Positions 5,934 through 15,549 are shown, numbered from the stretch's first letter. The stretch: DNA of 41,358 nt from an uncultured Pseudomonadales bacterium (GCA_905182155.1 CAJJAX010000022.1:1-41358), one strand, 5' to 3'. Made by a program: numbers and translations. Notes: a model not told the origin generated them from the sequence alone.

Positions 5934-7043
5934 ATGAGAAAAACCTATCTAACCGCCCTATTCATTGCTGTTGTCATTATTACCTGGATTGCTTCTGGCC
6001 TCTTGGGTGAAGACTCGATACCAGCGCCCCAAACCATTGCTGCGAAGAATGCCCAGCAGCGGGCGCAGGCCGAAGACCGGCCGTTGACATCCGTTCGAGT
6101 GACCACGAGTTATGCGCTAGAACAAGACCGGCTGACAGCTGTACGGGGCCAAACCGCCAATGAGCGCAGCGTTGTGGTTCAGTCCCAGGTGGGTGGGCTC
6201 GTAAAGCAGCGTTGGGTGGAGCGCGGTAGTGTGGTGCGTCAAGGCGATGCCTTGTGTGAAATTTCGGTCGAGGATCGCGACGCGAATCTCAAAGAGGCGA
6301 TGGCAGGACTAGCGCAAGCCAAGCTCGATTTTGATGGGGCCAAGCAACTAGCAGCAAAAGGCTTGCAGTCGGACGCGGTAATCGCAGGCGCGGCGGCGCG
6401 GATGGCCGCGGCTGAAGCAATTGTGCAGCGGCGAAAACTTGAAAAATCGCATCTGAAAATAACAGCCCCCTTTGCTGGGGTCATTGAAGAAACGCATATG
6501 GAGGTGGGCCAGTTTGTGACGCCCGGCGCGTCTTGTGTGACCCTGGTTGATTTAGATCCGATGCTGCTTATCGGTGAAGTGTCAGAGCAACATCTTGCTG
6601 GATTAAAGCCCGGGCTGCCGGTGAGTGCGACGCTCTCCAATGGCGATGTGGTTGCTGGCGAGCTGCGGTTTGTTGCCCACGTTGCGGCACCCGGTACCCG
6701 CACCTATGCCATCGAGGCCTTGGTTGATAATCCCGATTTTTCCATTGCGAGCGGCATGACCGCCGCGCTTTCGATTGCGGTTGAGCAAGTCAAAGTCCAT
6801 CAGATTACGCCTGCGCTCTTGGTGCTCGACGACGCGGGCCGAAGTGGTGTCCGGGGCATCACAGCAGACCAGCGGGTAACGTTTTATCCCGTTGAATTGA
6901 TTGCTGAAGGGGATGACGGGGTTTGGGTCTCGGGATTGCCCGACGTTGTCGATCTGATTGTCGTCGGCCAGCAGACGGTTGTCGCGGGTGAGCAAGTTGA
7001 TGCGCAGCAAGCGGTTAATATCGCCCTTCAAGGCAGTCTCTGA
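5934..7043 (+). CDS. RND efflux periplasmic adaptor (membrane fusion protein)
   Basis: This 369-aa HlyD/AcrA-type adaptor has an N-terminal hydrophobic anchor (residues 6-23) and a split lipoyl domain. VVQSQVGGLVKQRWVERGSV and HLKITAPFAGVIEE form its two halves, around a short alpha-helical hairpin (residues about 122-165). A beta-barrel follows (PMLLIGEVSEQHL ...) and then a membrane-proximal domain. There is no lipobox, so it is probably held by its uncleaved helix. Its TGA overlaps the pump's ATG (TGATG), so the two are translationally coupled. It would link the RND pump to an outer-membrane channel, which is not encoded nearby. The substrate cannot be inferred. Confidence 0.9.
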   Translation: MRKTYLTALFIAVVIITWIASGLLGEDSIPAPQTIAAKNAQQRAQAEDRPLTSVRVTTSYALEQDRLTAVRGQTANERSVVVQSQVGGLVKQRWVERGSVVRQGDALCEISVEDRDANLKEAMAGLAQAKLDFDGAKQLAAKGLQSDAVIAGAAARMAAAEAIVQRRKLEKSHLKITAPFAGVIEETHMEVGQFVTPGASCVTLVDLDPMLLIGEVSEQHLAGLKPGLPVSATLSNGDVVAGELRFVAHVAAPGTRTYAIEALVDNPDFSIASGMTAALSIAVEQVKVHQITPALLVLDDAGRSGVRGITADQRVTFYPVELIAEGDDGVWVSGLPDVVDLIVVGQQTVVAGEQVDAQQAVNIALQGSL

Positions 7044-10000
7044 TGCATAGTCTCATCGATGCGGTGGTGAGCCGCCCGCGCACAACCCTGCTGCTCATGG
7101 CAATGGTGTTGATTGCAGGGGTCGCCAGCTTGCGATCGATACCGGTGGAGAGCGATCCTAGTATTGCGGTGCCATTTTTTAGAGTTCAGGTATTTAACGA
7201 AGGTATTTCTGCCGAAGATGGCGAGCGCCTATTGGTGCTGCCACTTGAAAATGAGCTGCGAAGCGTAGAAGGGGTTGAGGATGTTCAATCCTATTCTGGC
7301 GAGAATATTTCGAATCTGATTGTGCAATTTGATGCCAACCAGGATGTAGATCAAGCCTTGTTGGACGTCCGAGAGGCGGTTGATCGAGCCAAGGTCGAAC
7401 TGCCGAGTTCCGCAGAAGAGCCGAGTATCTTCGAGATGAGTACGGATGACTTCCCGGTGCTGCAGGTGAATGTCACGGGCGAAGGTGTGCCCGAGCGCAT
7501 GCTCTATAACGCGGCCCTGGATCTTCGCGACCGGATCGAGACCCTACCCAATGTGCTGAAGGCCGAGATGCGCGGCAATCGCGAAGAAGTGCTTGAAATT
7601 ATTATCAATCCTGAAGCACTGGAGGCCTATCAAATTTCGGGCGAAGAGTTGATTGGCGTGCTTGCGCGCAATAATCGCCTGGTGCCTGCTGGTAGCTTGG
7701 ACAATGGGGAAGGTCGCTTTGCCCTGAAGGTGCCGAGTGTTATCGAAGAGGCGAGTGATCTGTTTGACCTGCCGGTCAAAACCACGGCGGATGCTGTGAT
7801 CACGCTGAGCGATGTGGCAACCATTCGGCGCAGTTTTAAAGACCGTGGCGGCTTTGTTCGGGTCAATGGTCAGACCGCCATCACAATTAATGTCACCAAG
7901 CGTAGTAAAGCCAATATTATTGAGACGGTCGCTGCTGCCAAGGCAATTGTCGATGCCGTTAAACCGGATTTGCCGGGGCGCATCGAGATTATTTACACGA
8001 CGGACCAAGCGCCTTGGGCATTGGCCCAGGTGAACGAGCTGCAGGGCAATATCCTAACCGCCTTGGCGCTGGTGATGGTCATTGTGGTCGCGGCAATGGG
8101 CTTTCGCTCAGGCCTTATCGTTGGCTTGGGTATCCCCGTGTCGCTTTTGTTCGCCATCACGATTCTGTACGTGATCGGATTTACTTATAACTTTATGGTG
8201 ATGTTTGGCATGTTGTTAGGTTTAGGCATGCTAATCGATGGCGCGATTGTCGTGACTGAATACGCTGATCGTAAAATGGCCAATGGTATGCACAAAGCGT
8301 ATTTGTTAGCCGCCAAACGTATGTTCTGGCCGGTGACCGCGTCCATTGCTACAACCCTTGCAGCTTTTCTACCGCTGATGTTTTGGCCGGGGATCGTTGG
8401 CAAGTTCATGCGCTATCTGCCTGTTACGGTTTTTGCAGTGCTGTCAGGCAGTCTGATTTACGCGTTGGTTTTTGGCCCGGCGATCGGCGCGTTAATCGGC
8501 CGGCCAGGCGCCGATCAAGAAGGCATGCTGAAGAACTTAAGGACCATGGAGTCGGGCAATCCCCTAGACCTGACAGGCATTACCGGGGTTTATGCGAAAG
8601 TGCTTTGGTGGTGCGCCCACCATGTCTTTCTCACGCTCACGGTGACGGTCTCGATTTTAATTGGCAGTTTTATCGCGTACGGTCAATCCGGTAATGGGGT
8701 CATTTTTTATTCAGATGCGGAGCCGCAGTTTGCGCAGGTCTTTGTCAAATCGCCTGGTAATCTATCGGCCATTGAAGCGAATGGGCTGGTGGCGGAAGTC
8801 GAAGCCAAAATTTTAGATATTAACGGCATTGCTGAAATCAATACCTATGCCAGATCTAATCCCGGTGGCGATGTAATCGGCGAGTTGTTTATGCAAATGT
8901 TACCGGAGAATGATCGCAGTCGATCAACCGATGAGATTTTTCAAGACGTGCGGGATTCAACGAAATCTTTAGCGGGGATTAGCGTTGAAATCGAGGCAAT
9001 GGAGCAGGGCCCAAGAAGTGGCAAGCCCATCGAGATTGAAATCTCGGCATTTGACCGAGATCTGTTGGGCCCCGCCTTGCGGCGGGTCCGCAAGCAAGTT
9101 GAGAAAACCGAAGGGCTGGTCGATATCGAAGATAGTTTGGCAAAGCCGGGCATCGAATGGCGCTTGAAGGTCGATCGTGCCCGCGCGGCCATGTACGGCG
9201 CGGATGTGACCCAGGTGGGGGTTGCCGTTCAGTTGATTACGGGCGGTATCAAAATTGGCGAATATCGGCCGGATCGCAGTGATGATGCGGTCGATATCCG
9301 TATCCGTTATCCGGATAGTGCGCGGGGTATAAAAGCGATTGATTCGTTAACGGTTGCAACCCCTGCGGGCATGGTGCCGATTTCGAATTTTGTGACAACC
9401 AATGCCATGCCCAACGTTGGCACTATCCAGCGCTTCAACGGCATACCGGTTGATTATGTTCGCGCCAATGTTGCCAGTGGGGTTTTGGCCGATACGAAGG
9501 TTAAAGAACTGCAGGCCTGGCTGGAAACCCAGACCTTTGATCCCGGGGTGAATGTGGTTTTCCGCGGCGCCGATGAAGAGCAGGCAGAATCTCAAGCCTT
9601 CACCGCATCCGCATTTGGTTTATCGCTCTTGTTGATGTTTGTCCTGTTGGTGACGCAATTCAACAGCTTCTATCAATCGGCGCTGATTTTGTTCGCGGTT
9701 GTGATGTCCACAGCGGGGGTTCTGATTGGGCTTTTGATTACGGGCAACCCGTTTAGCTCGCTGTTAACCGGGATCGGGATTGTGGCCCTGGCCGGTATTG
9801 TGGTGAACAACAATATCGTACTGATCGATACCTTTAACGAGCTCCGGCGGGATCATCCCGCGGCGGACCCGATCATGTTGATTGTTCGAACAGGCACCCA
9901 GCGATTGCGCCCAGTGGTGCTCACAACGCTCACGACCGTATTTGGTTTGTTGCCGCTGGCAATGAATTTCAGTATCGACATGCTTGACCGGAGTGTCACC

Positions 10001-10198
10001 TACGGCAGTATGATGTCAATGCTTTGGGTGCCGTTATCGCAGGCCATTGTGTCGGGTATGGCGTTTGCATCAATTTTGACCCTCGTGGCCACCCCGGCGA
10101 TGCTCGCGCTACCCTACCGAGTGCAGCACCGTTGGGATGGCTTGAAGGCCTTGGTGCGTCGATTGCGAGGCCGAGATTTAGCGGTGGCCAATCTCTAA
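7043..10198 (+). CDS. RND efflux transporter permease (HAE1-like)
   Basis: This 1051-aa RND pump is of normal length, with the duplicated plan of TM1, a large porter/docking loop, TM2-6, then the repeat. VPFFRVQVFNEGISAEDGERL starts the first periplasmic domain. TM4 has GMLIDGAIVVTEYADR (D399-G400), where AcrB-like pumps have two aspartates. TM10 has GIVVNNNIVLID (N922-N924), where AcrB has its relay lysine. The proton relay therefore rests on one acidic residue, as in some MdtB/NolG-like subfamilies. It is coupled to the adaptor gene and followed by a clear terminator at 10296-10320. Confidence 0.93.
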   Translation: MHSLIDAVVSRPRTTLLLMAMVLIAGVASLRSIPVESDPSIAVPFFRVQVFNEGISAEDGERLLVLPLENELRSVEGVEDVQSYSGENISNLIVQFDANQDVDQALLDVREAVDRAKVELPSSAEEPSIFEMSTDDFPVLQVNVTGEGVPERMLYNAALDLRDRIETLPNVLKAEMRGNREEVLEIIINPEALEAYQISGEELIGVLARNNRLVPAGSLDNGEGRFALKVPSVIEEASDLFDLPVKTTADAVITLSDVATIRRSFKDRGGFVRVNGQTAITINVTKRSKANIIETVAAAKAIVDAVKPDLPGRIEIIYTTDQAPWALAQVNELQGNILTALALVMVIVVAAMGFRSGLIVGLGIPVSLLFAITILYVIGFTYNFMVMFGMLLGLGMLIDGAIVVTEYADRKMANGMHKAYLLAAKRMFWPVTASIATTLAAFLPLMFWPGIVGKFMRYLPVTVFAVLSGSLIYALVFGPAIGALIGRPGADQEGMLKNLRTMESGNPLDLTGITGVYAKVLWWCAHHVFLTLTVTVSILIGSFIAYGQSGNGVIFYSDAEPQFAQVFVKSPGNLSAIEANGLVAEVEAKILDINGIAEINTYARSNPGGDVIGELFMQMLPENDRSRSTDEIFQDVRDSTKSLAGISVEIEAMEQGPRSGKPIEIEISAFDRDLLGPALRRVRKQVEKTEGLVDIEDSLAKPGIEWRLKVDRARAAMYGADVTQVGVAVQLITGGIKIGEYRPDRSDDAVDIRIRYPDSARGIKAIDSLTVATPAGMVPISNFVTTNAMPNVGTIQRFNGIPVDYVRANVASGVLADTKVKELQAWLETQTFDPGVNVVFRGADEEQAESQAFTASAFGLSLLLMFVLLVTQFNSFYQSALILFAVVMSTAGVLIGLLITGNPFSSLLTGIGIVALAGIVVNNNIVLIDTFNELRRDHPAADPIMLIVRTGTQRLRPVVLTTLTTVFGLLPLAMNFSIDMLDRSVTYGSMMSMLWVPLSQAIVSGMAFASILTLVATPAMLALPYRVQHRWDGLKALVRRLRGRDLAVANL

Positions 10199-10295
10199 GC
10201 AATGGGTTTACTGTGCACCGATTTAGGGTGCAAAGGTTCACAGCGCGTTGGTTCGCTGAGCGTGATTTCCCAAAACCGCATCAACCTTGCTGGAC

Positions 10296-10320
10296 CAACC
10301 CGTTGTATCGGGTTGCTTTT
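10296..10320 (+). terminator. Rho-independent terminator of the efflux operon
   Basis: CAACCCG (10296-10302), loop TTGTAT and CGGGTTG (10309-10315) form a perfect 7-bp stem followed by CTTTT. It lies about 100 bases after the pump stop codon. Confidence 0.7.
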
Positions 10321-10430
10321 GGGTTTGCGCCATTTAAAAACCGGTTCAACAATCTCCAAATTTCCCATGCAGTTTTTGGCTGGGGCTGGCAAGATATTAG
10401 AACGTATCCCAACCCGTAGAGGCCGTCCCA

Positions 10431-10811
10431 ATGATTGATATTATCTTACTCACTCTCCTGCTTGCCCTGATCCAGATCGTGCTGTTACCGCTCTTGCTGC
10501 GGGCTAATAACTTTGCTTATTTACTGTCCAACCGGGACGGCCCGTATGAGCCCACGGCAGTCTTGGCGAGAGTGCAACGCGCCGCTGGAAATTTGCAAGA
10601 AAGCTTACCCGCGTTCTTAGTCATGGCGGTTATTGCCCTGGTGCAGAGCATAGACCTAACCCTTGTGGCGTCGGTTTGGCTGGCACTGCGAGCAGCCTAT
10701 TTCGCAAGTTATGCCCTTGGTTTTATTGGTGTTCGAACCCTCATTTGGATGGGGGCGTTGGTTTGCCTGATCGTTATGGCGCTGGCCCTAGCGGGTCTGG
10801 TTGCCGTTTAA
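10431..10811 (+). CDS. MAPEG family membrane protein
   Basis: This 126-aa protein has four hydrophobic segments and the MAPEG signature RVQRAAGNLQESLPAFLV after the first loop. WLALRAAYFASYALG and VRTLIW then match the second conserved half. Bacterial MAPEG proteins are small integral membrane proteins related to eukaryotic microsomal glutathione transferases; their substrates are mostly unknown. The stop lies seven bases before the GTG start of the PLP enzyme, so the two probably share a transcript. Confidence 0.85.
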   Translation: MIDIILLTLLLALIQIVLLPLLLRANNFAYLLSNRDGPYEPTAVLARVQRAAGNLQESLPAFLVMAVIALVQSIDLTLVASVWLALRAAYFASYALGFIGVRTLIWMGALVCLIVMALALAGLVAV

Positions 10812-10817
10812 AACGAC

Positions 10818-11690
10818 GTGATCAACCCGGGCGGCGAGATCTGGCAGCCCTTGCAGCCGGGTTTATCAATTTTTTTTCTAGACCGATTGCATCCCGGCCT
10901 TGGTAATAAGGCCTACAAGCTTCAGCCAGTCATCGCACGGGCGCTCGCAGAAAGTTCTTCACCCTTGGTGAGCCTGGGCGGCGCTTGGTCCAACCATTTG
11001 CACGCCCTGGCAAAAATGGGGCGTGCAGCGGGTCTGGCGACCGTCGGATATGTTCGAGGTGATGCGGAGCTTCCAAAGACTCAGATGCTCAAAGACGTTG
11101 AAGCCTGCGGGATGACCCTGCGTTTTTTATCTCGGGGTGAGTACCGCAAGCGGTACGATACGGATTTTGCGCAAGCCCTTATGAAGGATTACCCAAACGG
11201 CTTTTTTGTGCCGGAAGGTGGAAGTGATGCCGAAGGCATCGCCGGCGTTGCCCAATTGGTCGAGGATCTCGCGCGCTATGGTCCGGCATTCGATCAACTG
11301 GTGATGCCGGTGGGCACGGGTGGCACTTTAGCCGGCGTCTTGCTCGGTCTTCGACAATGCTGCCACGTCGTCGGTGTTTCGGCGTTAAAGCAGGTCAAGG
11401 CACAACAGGCACTCATCGAGGGGGTGACAGCGGGGCAATTGCATCCAGGCGTGACCTTTGAGCTTCTGCCAGAAACCCGTTTTGGGGGATATGCTGCCTG
11501 TCCGCCCGAGCTGGTTCAATGCATTCAAGACCTTGAGTCTGAGTTTGATCTGACACTCGAACCCATCTATACCGCGAAAACCTTAATTGCAGCGCTTGAT
11601 CTAAGCAAGGCGCAAACCGGGCCTGGTGAGACATTGGTGTTGCATACAGGCGGGTTGCAAGGGCGTCGCGGGTTTCCGGCATTGGCGTGA
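10818..11690 (+). CDS. PLP-dependent D-cysteine desulfhydrase / ACC deaminase family enzyme
   Basis: This 290-aa fold-type II PLP enzyme starts at GTG 10818. GNKAYKL (Lys31) is the expected PLP-binding lysine. SLGGAWSNHLHALA is the conserved SxxxNH segment, VPEGGSDAEGIAG matches the family's PEGGxxxxG block, and MPVGTGGTLAGVLLG is the phosphate-binding glycine loop. The family covers D-cysteine desulfhydrase and 1-aminocyclopropane-1-carboxylate deaminase; exact specificity is not visible. It faces cysE, whose product supplies O-acetylserine for cysteine synthesis, which hints at sulfur amino-acid chemistry but proves nothing. At 290 aa it is shorter than typical DcyD (about 330). Confidence 0.85.
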   Translation: MINPGGEIWQPLQPGLSIFFLDRLHPGLGNKAYKLQPVIARALAESSSPLVSLGGAWSNHLHALAKMGRAAGLATVGYVRGDAELPKTQMLKDVEACGMTLRFLSRGEYRKRYDTDFAQALMKDYPNGFFVPEGGSDAEGIAGVAQLVEDLARYGPAFDQLVMPVGTGGTLAGVLLGLRQCCHVVGVSALKQVKAQQALIEGVTAGQLHPGVTFELLPETRFGGYAACPPELVQCIQDLESEFDLTLEPIYTAKTLIAALDLSKAQTGPGETLVLHTGGLQGRRGFPALA

Positions 11691-11807
11691 TGCAAGATTA
11701 AGATTTTCGGTTGCGGGACTGGGCTTGAGCGTGCGCCAGTCGGTCTGATCGCTGACGGTCGCCTTTAAAGGCGGCTCGTGCCGCGACAGTAGAACAAGCT
11801 GAGTCAG

Positions 11808-12605
11808 TTAACCGCCGACAATCACCGCCGGTACACCGGCTACAGTGACGCCTTCTGGGACATCATTGAGTACCACGCTGCCGGCGCCGACTTTCGCGTT
11901 GGCGCCAACGGTGATATTACCCAAGAGTGTGGCATTGGCGCCGAGGATCACGTTTTTTTGGATCTTAGGATGTCGGTCACCAGCAGCTTTACCGGTGCCG
12001 CCAAGGGTTACGCCGTGCAAGATCGAGACATCATCGTCAATCACCGCAGTCTCGCCGATCACGAGTCCGGTGGCATGATCGAACATGACCCCGCAACCCA
12101 TTGACGCGGCGGGATGAATGTCGACCCCAAAGAGATTGCTCATTTGGTTCTGAAAATAAAATGCCAAGGAATGACGCTCTTCTTGCCAAAGCCAGTGCGC
12201 AACGCGGTGGGACTGCAAGGCATGAAAGCCTTTATAAAACAAAAATGGGGTAGAGAAGCTGTTGCAAGCTGGATCCCGTTCCCGGGTCGCTTTGATGTCG
12301 ATTTCAGCGGCGTGGATGATGGACGGGTCTTTTGCATAGGCCTGCTCGATGATTTCTCGGATTGCCATACTCGAAACCACCGGGCTGTCGAGTTTGCTGG
12401 CGAGAATAAAGCTCAGCGCGCCTTCGATGGTGTCGTGGTTGAGTACCGAGGCATGAAAGAAGGTTGCCATGATCGGCTCGAAGTCTGCCCGTAATTTCAC
12501 CTCTTGGCGCATAGCTTGCCAGAGCGATCCTGCAGAGCGCAGTTCTGCAACGTTGCTGACAGCGCTGAACTCGCTGGCGTGCCGTCTGCTGATTCGATTG
12601 GTCAT
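11808..12605 (-). CDS. cysE: Serine O-acetyltransferase
   Basis: This 265-aa protein makes O-acetylserine from serine and acetyl-CoA, the committed step of cysteine synthesis. The N-terminal helical domain (LWQAMRQEVKLRADFEPIMATFFHASVL) is followed by a left-handed beta-helix of hexapeptide repeats. Catalytic segments are visible: FGVDIHPAASMGCGVMFDHATG, then IGETAVIDDD and GVTLGGTGKAAGDRHPKI. The length is near that of E. coli CysE (273). The C-terminus (VAGVPAVIVGG) lacks the usual long tail that binds cysteine synthase, so complex formation may be weak. It is divergent from nadK and convergent with the PLP enzyme. Confidence 0.95.
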   Translation of the reverse strand: MTNRISRRHASEFSAVSNVAELRSAGSLWQAMRQEVKLRADFEPIMATFFHASVLNHDTIEGALSFILASKLDSPVVSSMAIREIIEQAYAKDPSIIHAAEIDIKATRERDPACNSFSTPFLFYKGFHALQSHRVAHWLWQEERHSLAFYFQNQMSNLFGVDIHPAASMGCGVMFDHATGLVIGETAVIDDDVSILHGVTLGGTGKAAGDRHPKIQKNVILGANATLLGNITVGANAKVGAGSVVLNDVPEGVTVAGVPAVIVGG

Positions 12606-12774
12606 AGGTAACTCCTTGATGTCGCTATCTTTGGGGCATTCTAGGGTGAATGCAACTCATTCGGATTTTTTGTTCTAAAAATCTTCTTTTATAGAATCAT
12701 CGGCTATTTCAGTCCATGATTGAATTCACCGGCAATCTTTCATTAAATGCGGGTGCGCCGTCTAATAAGGTTCG

Positions 12775-13647
12775 ATGACAATGGCTTTCAAACAAGTTGG
12801 AATTTTCGCCAGTATCTCTGGACCCCTCGTTGCCGAATCGATGTTGCGGGTCGCTGCCGTGCTCAATGCACGGGGCATTGAAGTTCGGGTTGAACAATCT
12901 GAATTGGCCGCGGCAACACTGCCAGAGGTTCTGGCCCAAACCCGAGAGGTCATTTGTCAAACAGCAGACCTGGTCATCGCGATCGGCGGCGACGGCAGTA
13001 TGTTGAGCGCAGCGCGAGATGTCACCCCATTTGGGGTGCCGTTATTGGGCATCAATCGGGGCCGTTTGGGGTTTTTGGCCGATGTTTCACCCGATGATAT
13101 TGAAACCCAGTTGAATGCGGTTTTGCAGGGGGATAGCGAAACTGAAACCCATTTCCTGCTACAGGGCCGGTTTGCAGAAGGCGACGGTGTTGCCGAGGCA
13201 ACCGCCCTCAATGAAGTGACGATTCACTCTGCAACCATGTCGCGGATGATCGAGTTCGACCTTTATATCAACGATGTTTTTGTTTACAAGCAATCCTCGG
13301 ATGGCTTAATTATCAGTTCACCAACGGGTTCAACCGCGTATGCGCTGAGCGCGGGTGGCCCGATTATGCATCCGTCTCTGGATGCCATGGTGCTGGTACC
13401 GATGTTTCCACATTCGCTCAACAGCCGACCCTTGGTTGTACCCGGGGATTCGGCGTTGCGGATTACCCTGGGCAATAAAGTTGGCGCCGAAGCCAAAGTG
13501 AGTTTTGATTCACAGCTTGAGTTTAGGATGCATCCGGGTGAGTCCCTGCGCGTGAAGAAGCACGCCAAAACGCTCAGTTTGATTCATCCCAGAGGCCAGG
13601 ATTTTTATGGCGTTTGTCGATCTAAATTGGGCTGGGCAAGCCGGTAG
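12775..13647 (+). CDS. nadK: NAD kinase
   Basis: This 290-aa NAD kinase phosphorylates NAD to NADP with ATP. The IGGDGSML motif at about residues 69-76 carries the catalytic aspartate. NEVTIHSATMSRMIEFDLYIND and SSDGLIISSPTGSTAYALSAGG are the conserved NAD-binding segments, and the end SKLGWASR matches the usual family tail. ATG 12775 and ATG 12781 are both possible starts; AAGG at 12767-12770 fits the second slightly better. The nearest neighbour on the left is the divergent cysE. The nadK / rhomboid / DUF2797 / pepN order is a known pseudomonad-type neighbourhood. Confidence 0.95.
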   Translation: MTMAFKQVGIFASISGPLVAESMLRVAAVLNARGIEVRVEQSELAAATLPEVLAQTREVICQTADLVIAIGGDGSMLSAARDVTPFGVPLLGINRGRLGFLADVSPDDIETQLNAVLQGDSETETHFLLQGRFAEGDGVAEATALNEVTIHSATMSRMIEFDLYINDVFVYKQSSDGLIISSPTGSTAYALSAGGPIMHPSLDAMVLVPMFPHSLNSRPLVVPGDSALRITLGNKVGAEAKVSFDSQLEFRMHPGESLRVKKHAKTLSLIHPRGQDFYGVCRSKLGWASR

Positions 13648-13861
13648 ATTCGCTGAACGCGCGGGGTTGTCACGGCTTGAAGAGCCCTTAAATCTGCGAC
13701 GTTCTTTGGCGGCAATCCGGCGAACTTTGGGTGCGATCCGCCCGTGCGTCTTCGTCCCTATTTAGGGCTCACATTAGTCTGCGATCGCCTTGGTGTGATC
13801 TGGCGGGATGCCTTGCCTGGCCCTGAGCTTGGGTTTAATGGCCTCAGTTGGGCTGGACGGC

Positions 13862-14452
13862 TTAAAAAAGCTCGCTGAGGTCGCTGGGCTCGTCCACATC
13901 TTGAAGAACGCCCAAGTCGCCGACGTCGATTTCCTGCACCGCCGCTGCATGTGCTTTGAGCAGAGTGCGGGCGCCTTCGTCGCCAGTTAATGCCTGCATC
14001 GCGGTAAAATAGTGCCGGTGAAACAGAACGGGATGGCCCGCTCGGCCGTTATGGCAGGGTTTGATGATGGGGTAGGGCTGCGAGGCCGTGCGAAACCCGT
14101 GGCGCAACGTGCTCAGGGTGCTGGATTCGTGAAAGGGCATGTCGCCTAGGCAGATGGCAGCCCCTTGCCAATGATGAATCATAGTCGCGCCGTGGGCTAA
14201 GCTGTGCCCCATGCCAAGGGCCGCGTTTTTCGCGATCGTTATTGTCAGGGTTGTAAATTTCTGCGCCAGTATGCCCGCCAAGGCGTCATCACCGGGCCGC
14301 AGAACCACAAGGGTTTCTTCAAAGGCCGGTATGATTTTCCCGAGCGTCGCCTCGAGTAAGGTTTGACCAGACGGCATCTCGGCGACGCGTTTGTCGCGTC
14401 CAAACCGACGACCCTGACCCCCTGCTAGCACCAATGCGCCAATGGGACCCAA
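13862..14452 (-). CDS. MobA-like molybdenum cofactor nucleotidyltransferase
   Basis: This 196-aa protein has the nucleotide-binding start LVLAGGQGRRFGRDK, a metal-binding CLGDMPF segment, and RAGHPVLFHRHYF, the conserved GHP block. These place it in the MobA/MocA (NTP_transf_3) family. MocA adds CMP to molybdopterin for xanthine dehydrogenase-type enzymes, and the tight pairing with XdhC (three bases between the genes) favours that role over MobA. Length is normal. No molybdoenzyme is encoded in the window, so its partner must lie elsewhere. Confidence 0.85.
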   Translation of the reverse strand: MGPIGALVLAGGQGRRFGRDKRVAEMPSGQTLLEATLGKIIPAFEETLVVLRPGDDALAGILAQKFTTLTITIAKNAALGMGHSLAHGATMIHHWQGAAICLGDMPFHESSTLSTLRHGFRTASQPYPIIKPCHNGRAGHPVLFHRHYFTAMQALTGDEGARTLLKAHAAAVQEIDVGDLGVLQDVDEPSDLSELF

Positions 14453-14455
14453 GGG

Positions 14456-15472
14456 TTACAAGGCCGCTCGGAAGTCTGCTTGCACGGTGTTGCCCGCGGT
14501 GCTTCGCAGCGCCGTGAGTTGCGCCAAGATGGCAATGGCGATCTCAGCGGGGGTCTTGCTGCCAATGGGTAAGCCAACGGGCGCATGCAAGCGGGCAATT
14601 AAATCATCACTGATATCCAGCGCTTTGAGGCGCTCTTTGCGATTTTCAGAGGTTCTGCTCGAACCCATGGCCCCAATAAAATAGGCATCGGTGGTCAGCG
14701 CTTCCATGAGGCCCATATCATCAATGCGGGGATCATGGGTCAGCGCAATGATGGCTGAAAACGAATCCGTCGCCTGGGCCCGAATGGCGTCGTCCGGGTA
14801 ACTGGTAATCAGCTGAACGCCCTCAACCGGCCATTGTTCCATTAAGTTTGCTCGGGGATCGCAAACCACCACTTGATAGTCCAGGGCCTTGGCCATCTCA
14901 GCGAGGTATTGTGACACCTGGCCGCAGCCGATTAAAAATAGTTGGTAACGGGGCCCAAAGGTTTGGGTCAAAGTTTTCGTGCCAGGCGTGTTGTTGAACT
15001 CACCCTCAAAGCGGAGATGCTGGAACCGCTCGGTCTCGGTGAGGGTCATGTCACCGGTTGCAATATTAAGAGAACGCGCGATACACGCCCGCTGTTCAAT
15101 GCGTTCGGTAATGGCTCGGAGCGTGTCGAGGTGGCGGCGATCGATGAAAGGCTCGATCACGACATGGAGTTGGCCGCCGCAGGGCAAGCCAAAGCGCTCT
15201 GTTTCAGCTTGGCTGACGCCGTAAACCAGTACTTCTGGGCCCGAGCTTGCCATCTCGCCGCGCTGCAATTTTTCGAGGAGGTCTTCCTCAATACAGCCGC
15301 CGGATAGAGAGCCGGCAATATGGCCATCACGATTGCAAGCGAGTAGTGACCCGATGGGTCTGGGTGAAGATCCCCAGGTTTTGACGACGGTGCATAACCA
15401 GCTGGGTAGACCCTCGGACACCCACTGCGTCAGTTGTTTTAAGACCTGTTGGTCTGCGTTTTCCATGGCCAT
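14456..15472 (-). CDS. XdhC/CoxI family molybdenum cofactor insertion protein
   Basis: This 338-aa protein has both XdhC domains. The N-terminal XdhC_CoxI domain carries TWGSSPRPIGSLLA and GSLSGGCIEEDLL, with the conserved Cys that binds cofactor in the family. The C-terminal Rossmann-like domain contains LFLIGCGQVSQYLAEMA, VVVCDPRANL, IALTHDPRIDD and YFIGAMGSSRTSENR. XdhC proteins bind, sulfurate and protect molybdenum cofactor before its insertion into xanthine dehydrogenase-like enzymes. The MobA-like gene follows three bases after its stop, forming a two-gene operon. Confidence 0.9.
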   Translation of the reverse strand: MAMENADQQVLKQLTQWVSEGLPSWLCTVVKTWGSSPRPIGSLLACNRDGHIAGSLSGGCIEEDLLEKLQRGEMASSGPEVLVYGVSQAETERFGLPCGGQLHVVIEPFIDRRHLDTLRAITERIEQRACIARSLNIATGDMTLTETERFQHLRFEGEFNNTPGTKTLTQTFGPRYQLFLIGCGQVSQYLAEMAKALDYQVVVCDPRANLMEQWPVEGVQLITSYPDDAIRAQATDSFSAIIALTHDPRIDDMGLMEALTTDAYFIGAMGSSRTSENRKERLKALDISDDLIARLHAPVGLPIGSKTPAEIAIAILAQLTALRSTAGNTVQADFRAAL

Positions 15473-15549
15473 AAGGGTTTGCGGTTACAATAGTCGTGCG
15501 AGCCACGAGTGTACAACATTTTACCCAACAAGGGAGATCAGGAGCGGTT

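Noticed and set aside
10202..10438. ORFs between the RND pump and the MAPEG gene
   Set aside because: They run through the pump operon terminator and have no domain or ribosome-binding site.
13607..13765. 52-codon ORF overlapping the nadK end
   Set aside because: Poor ribosome-binding site and overlap with nadK; in this GC-rich sequence such open frames are expected by chance.
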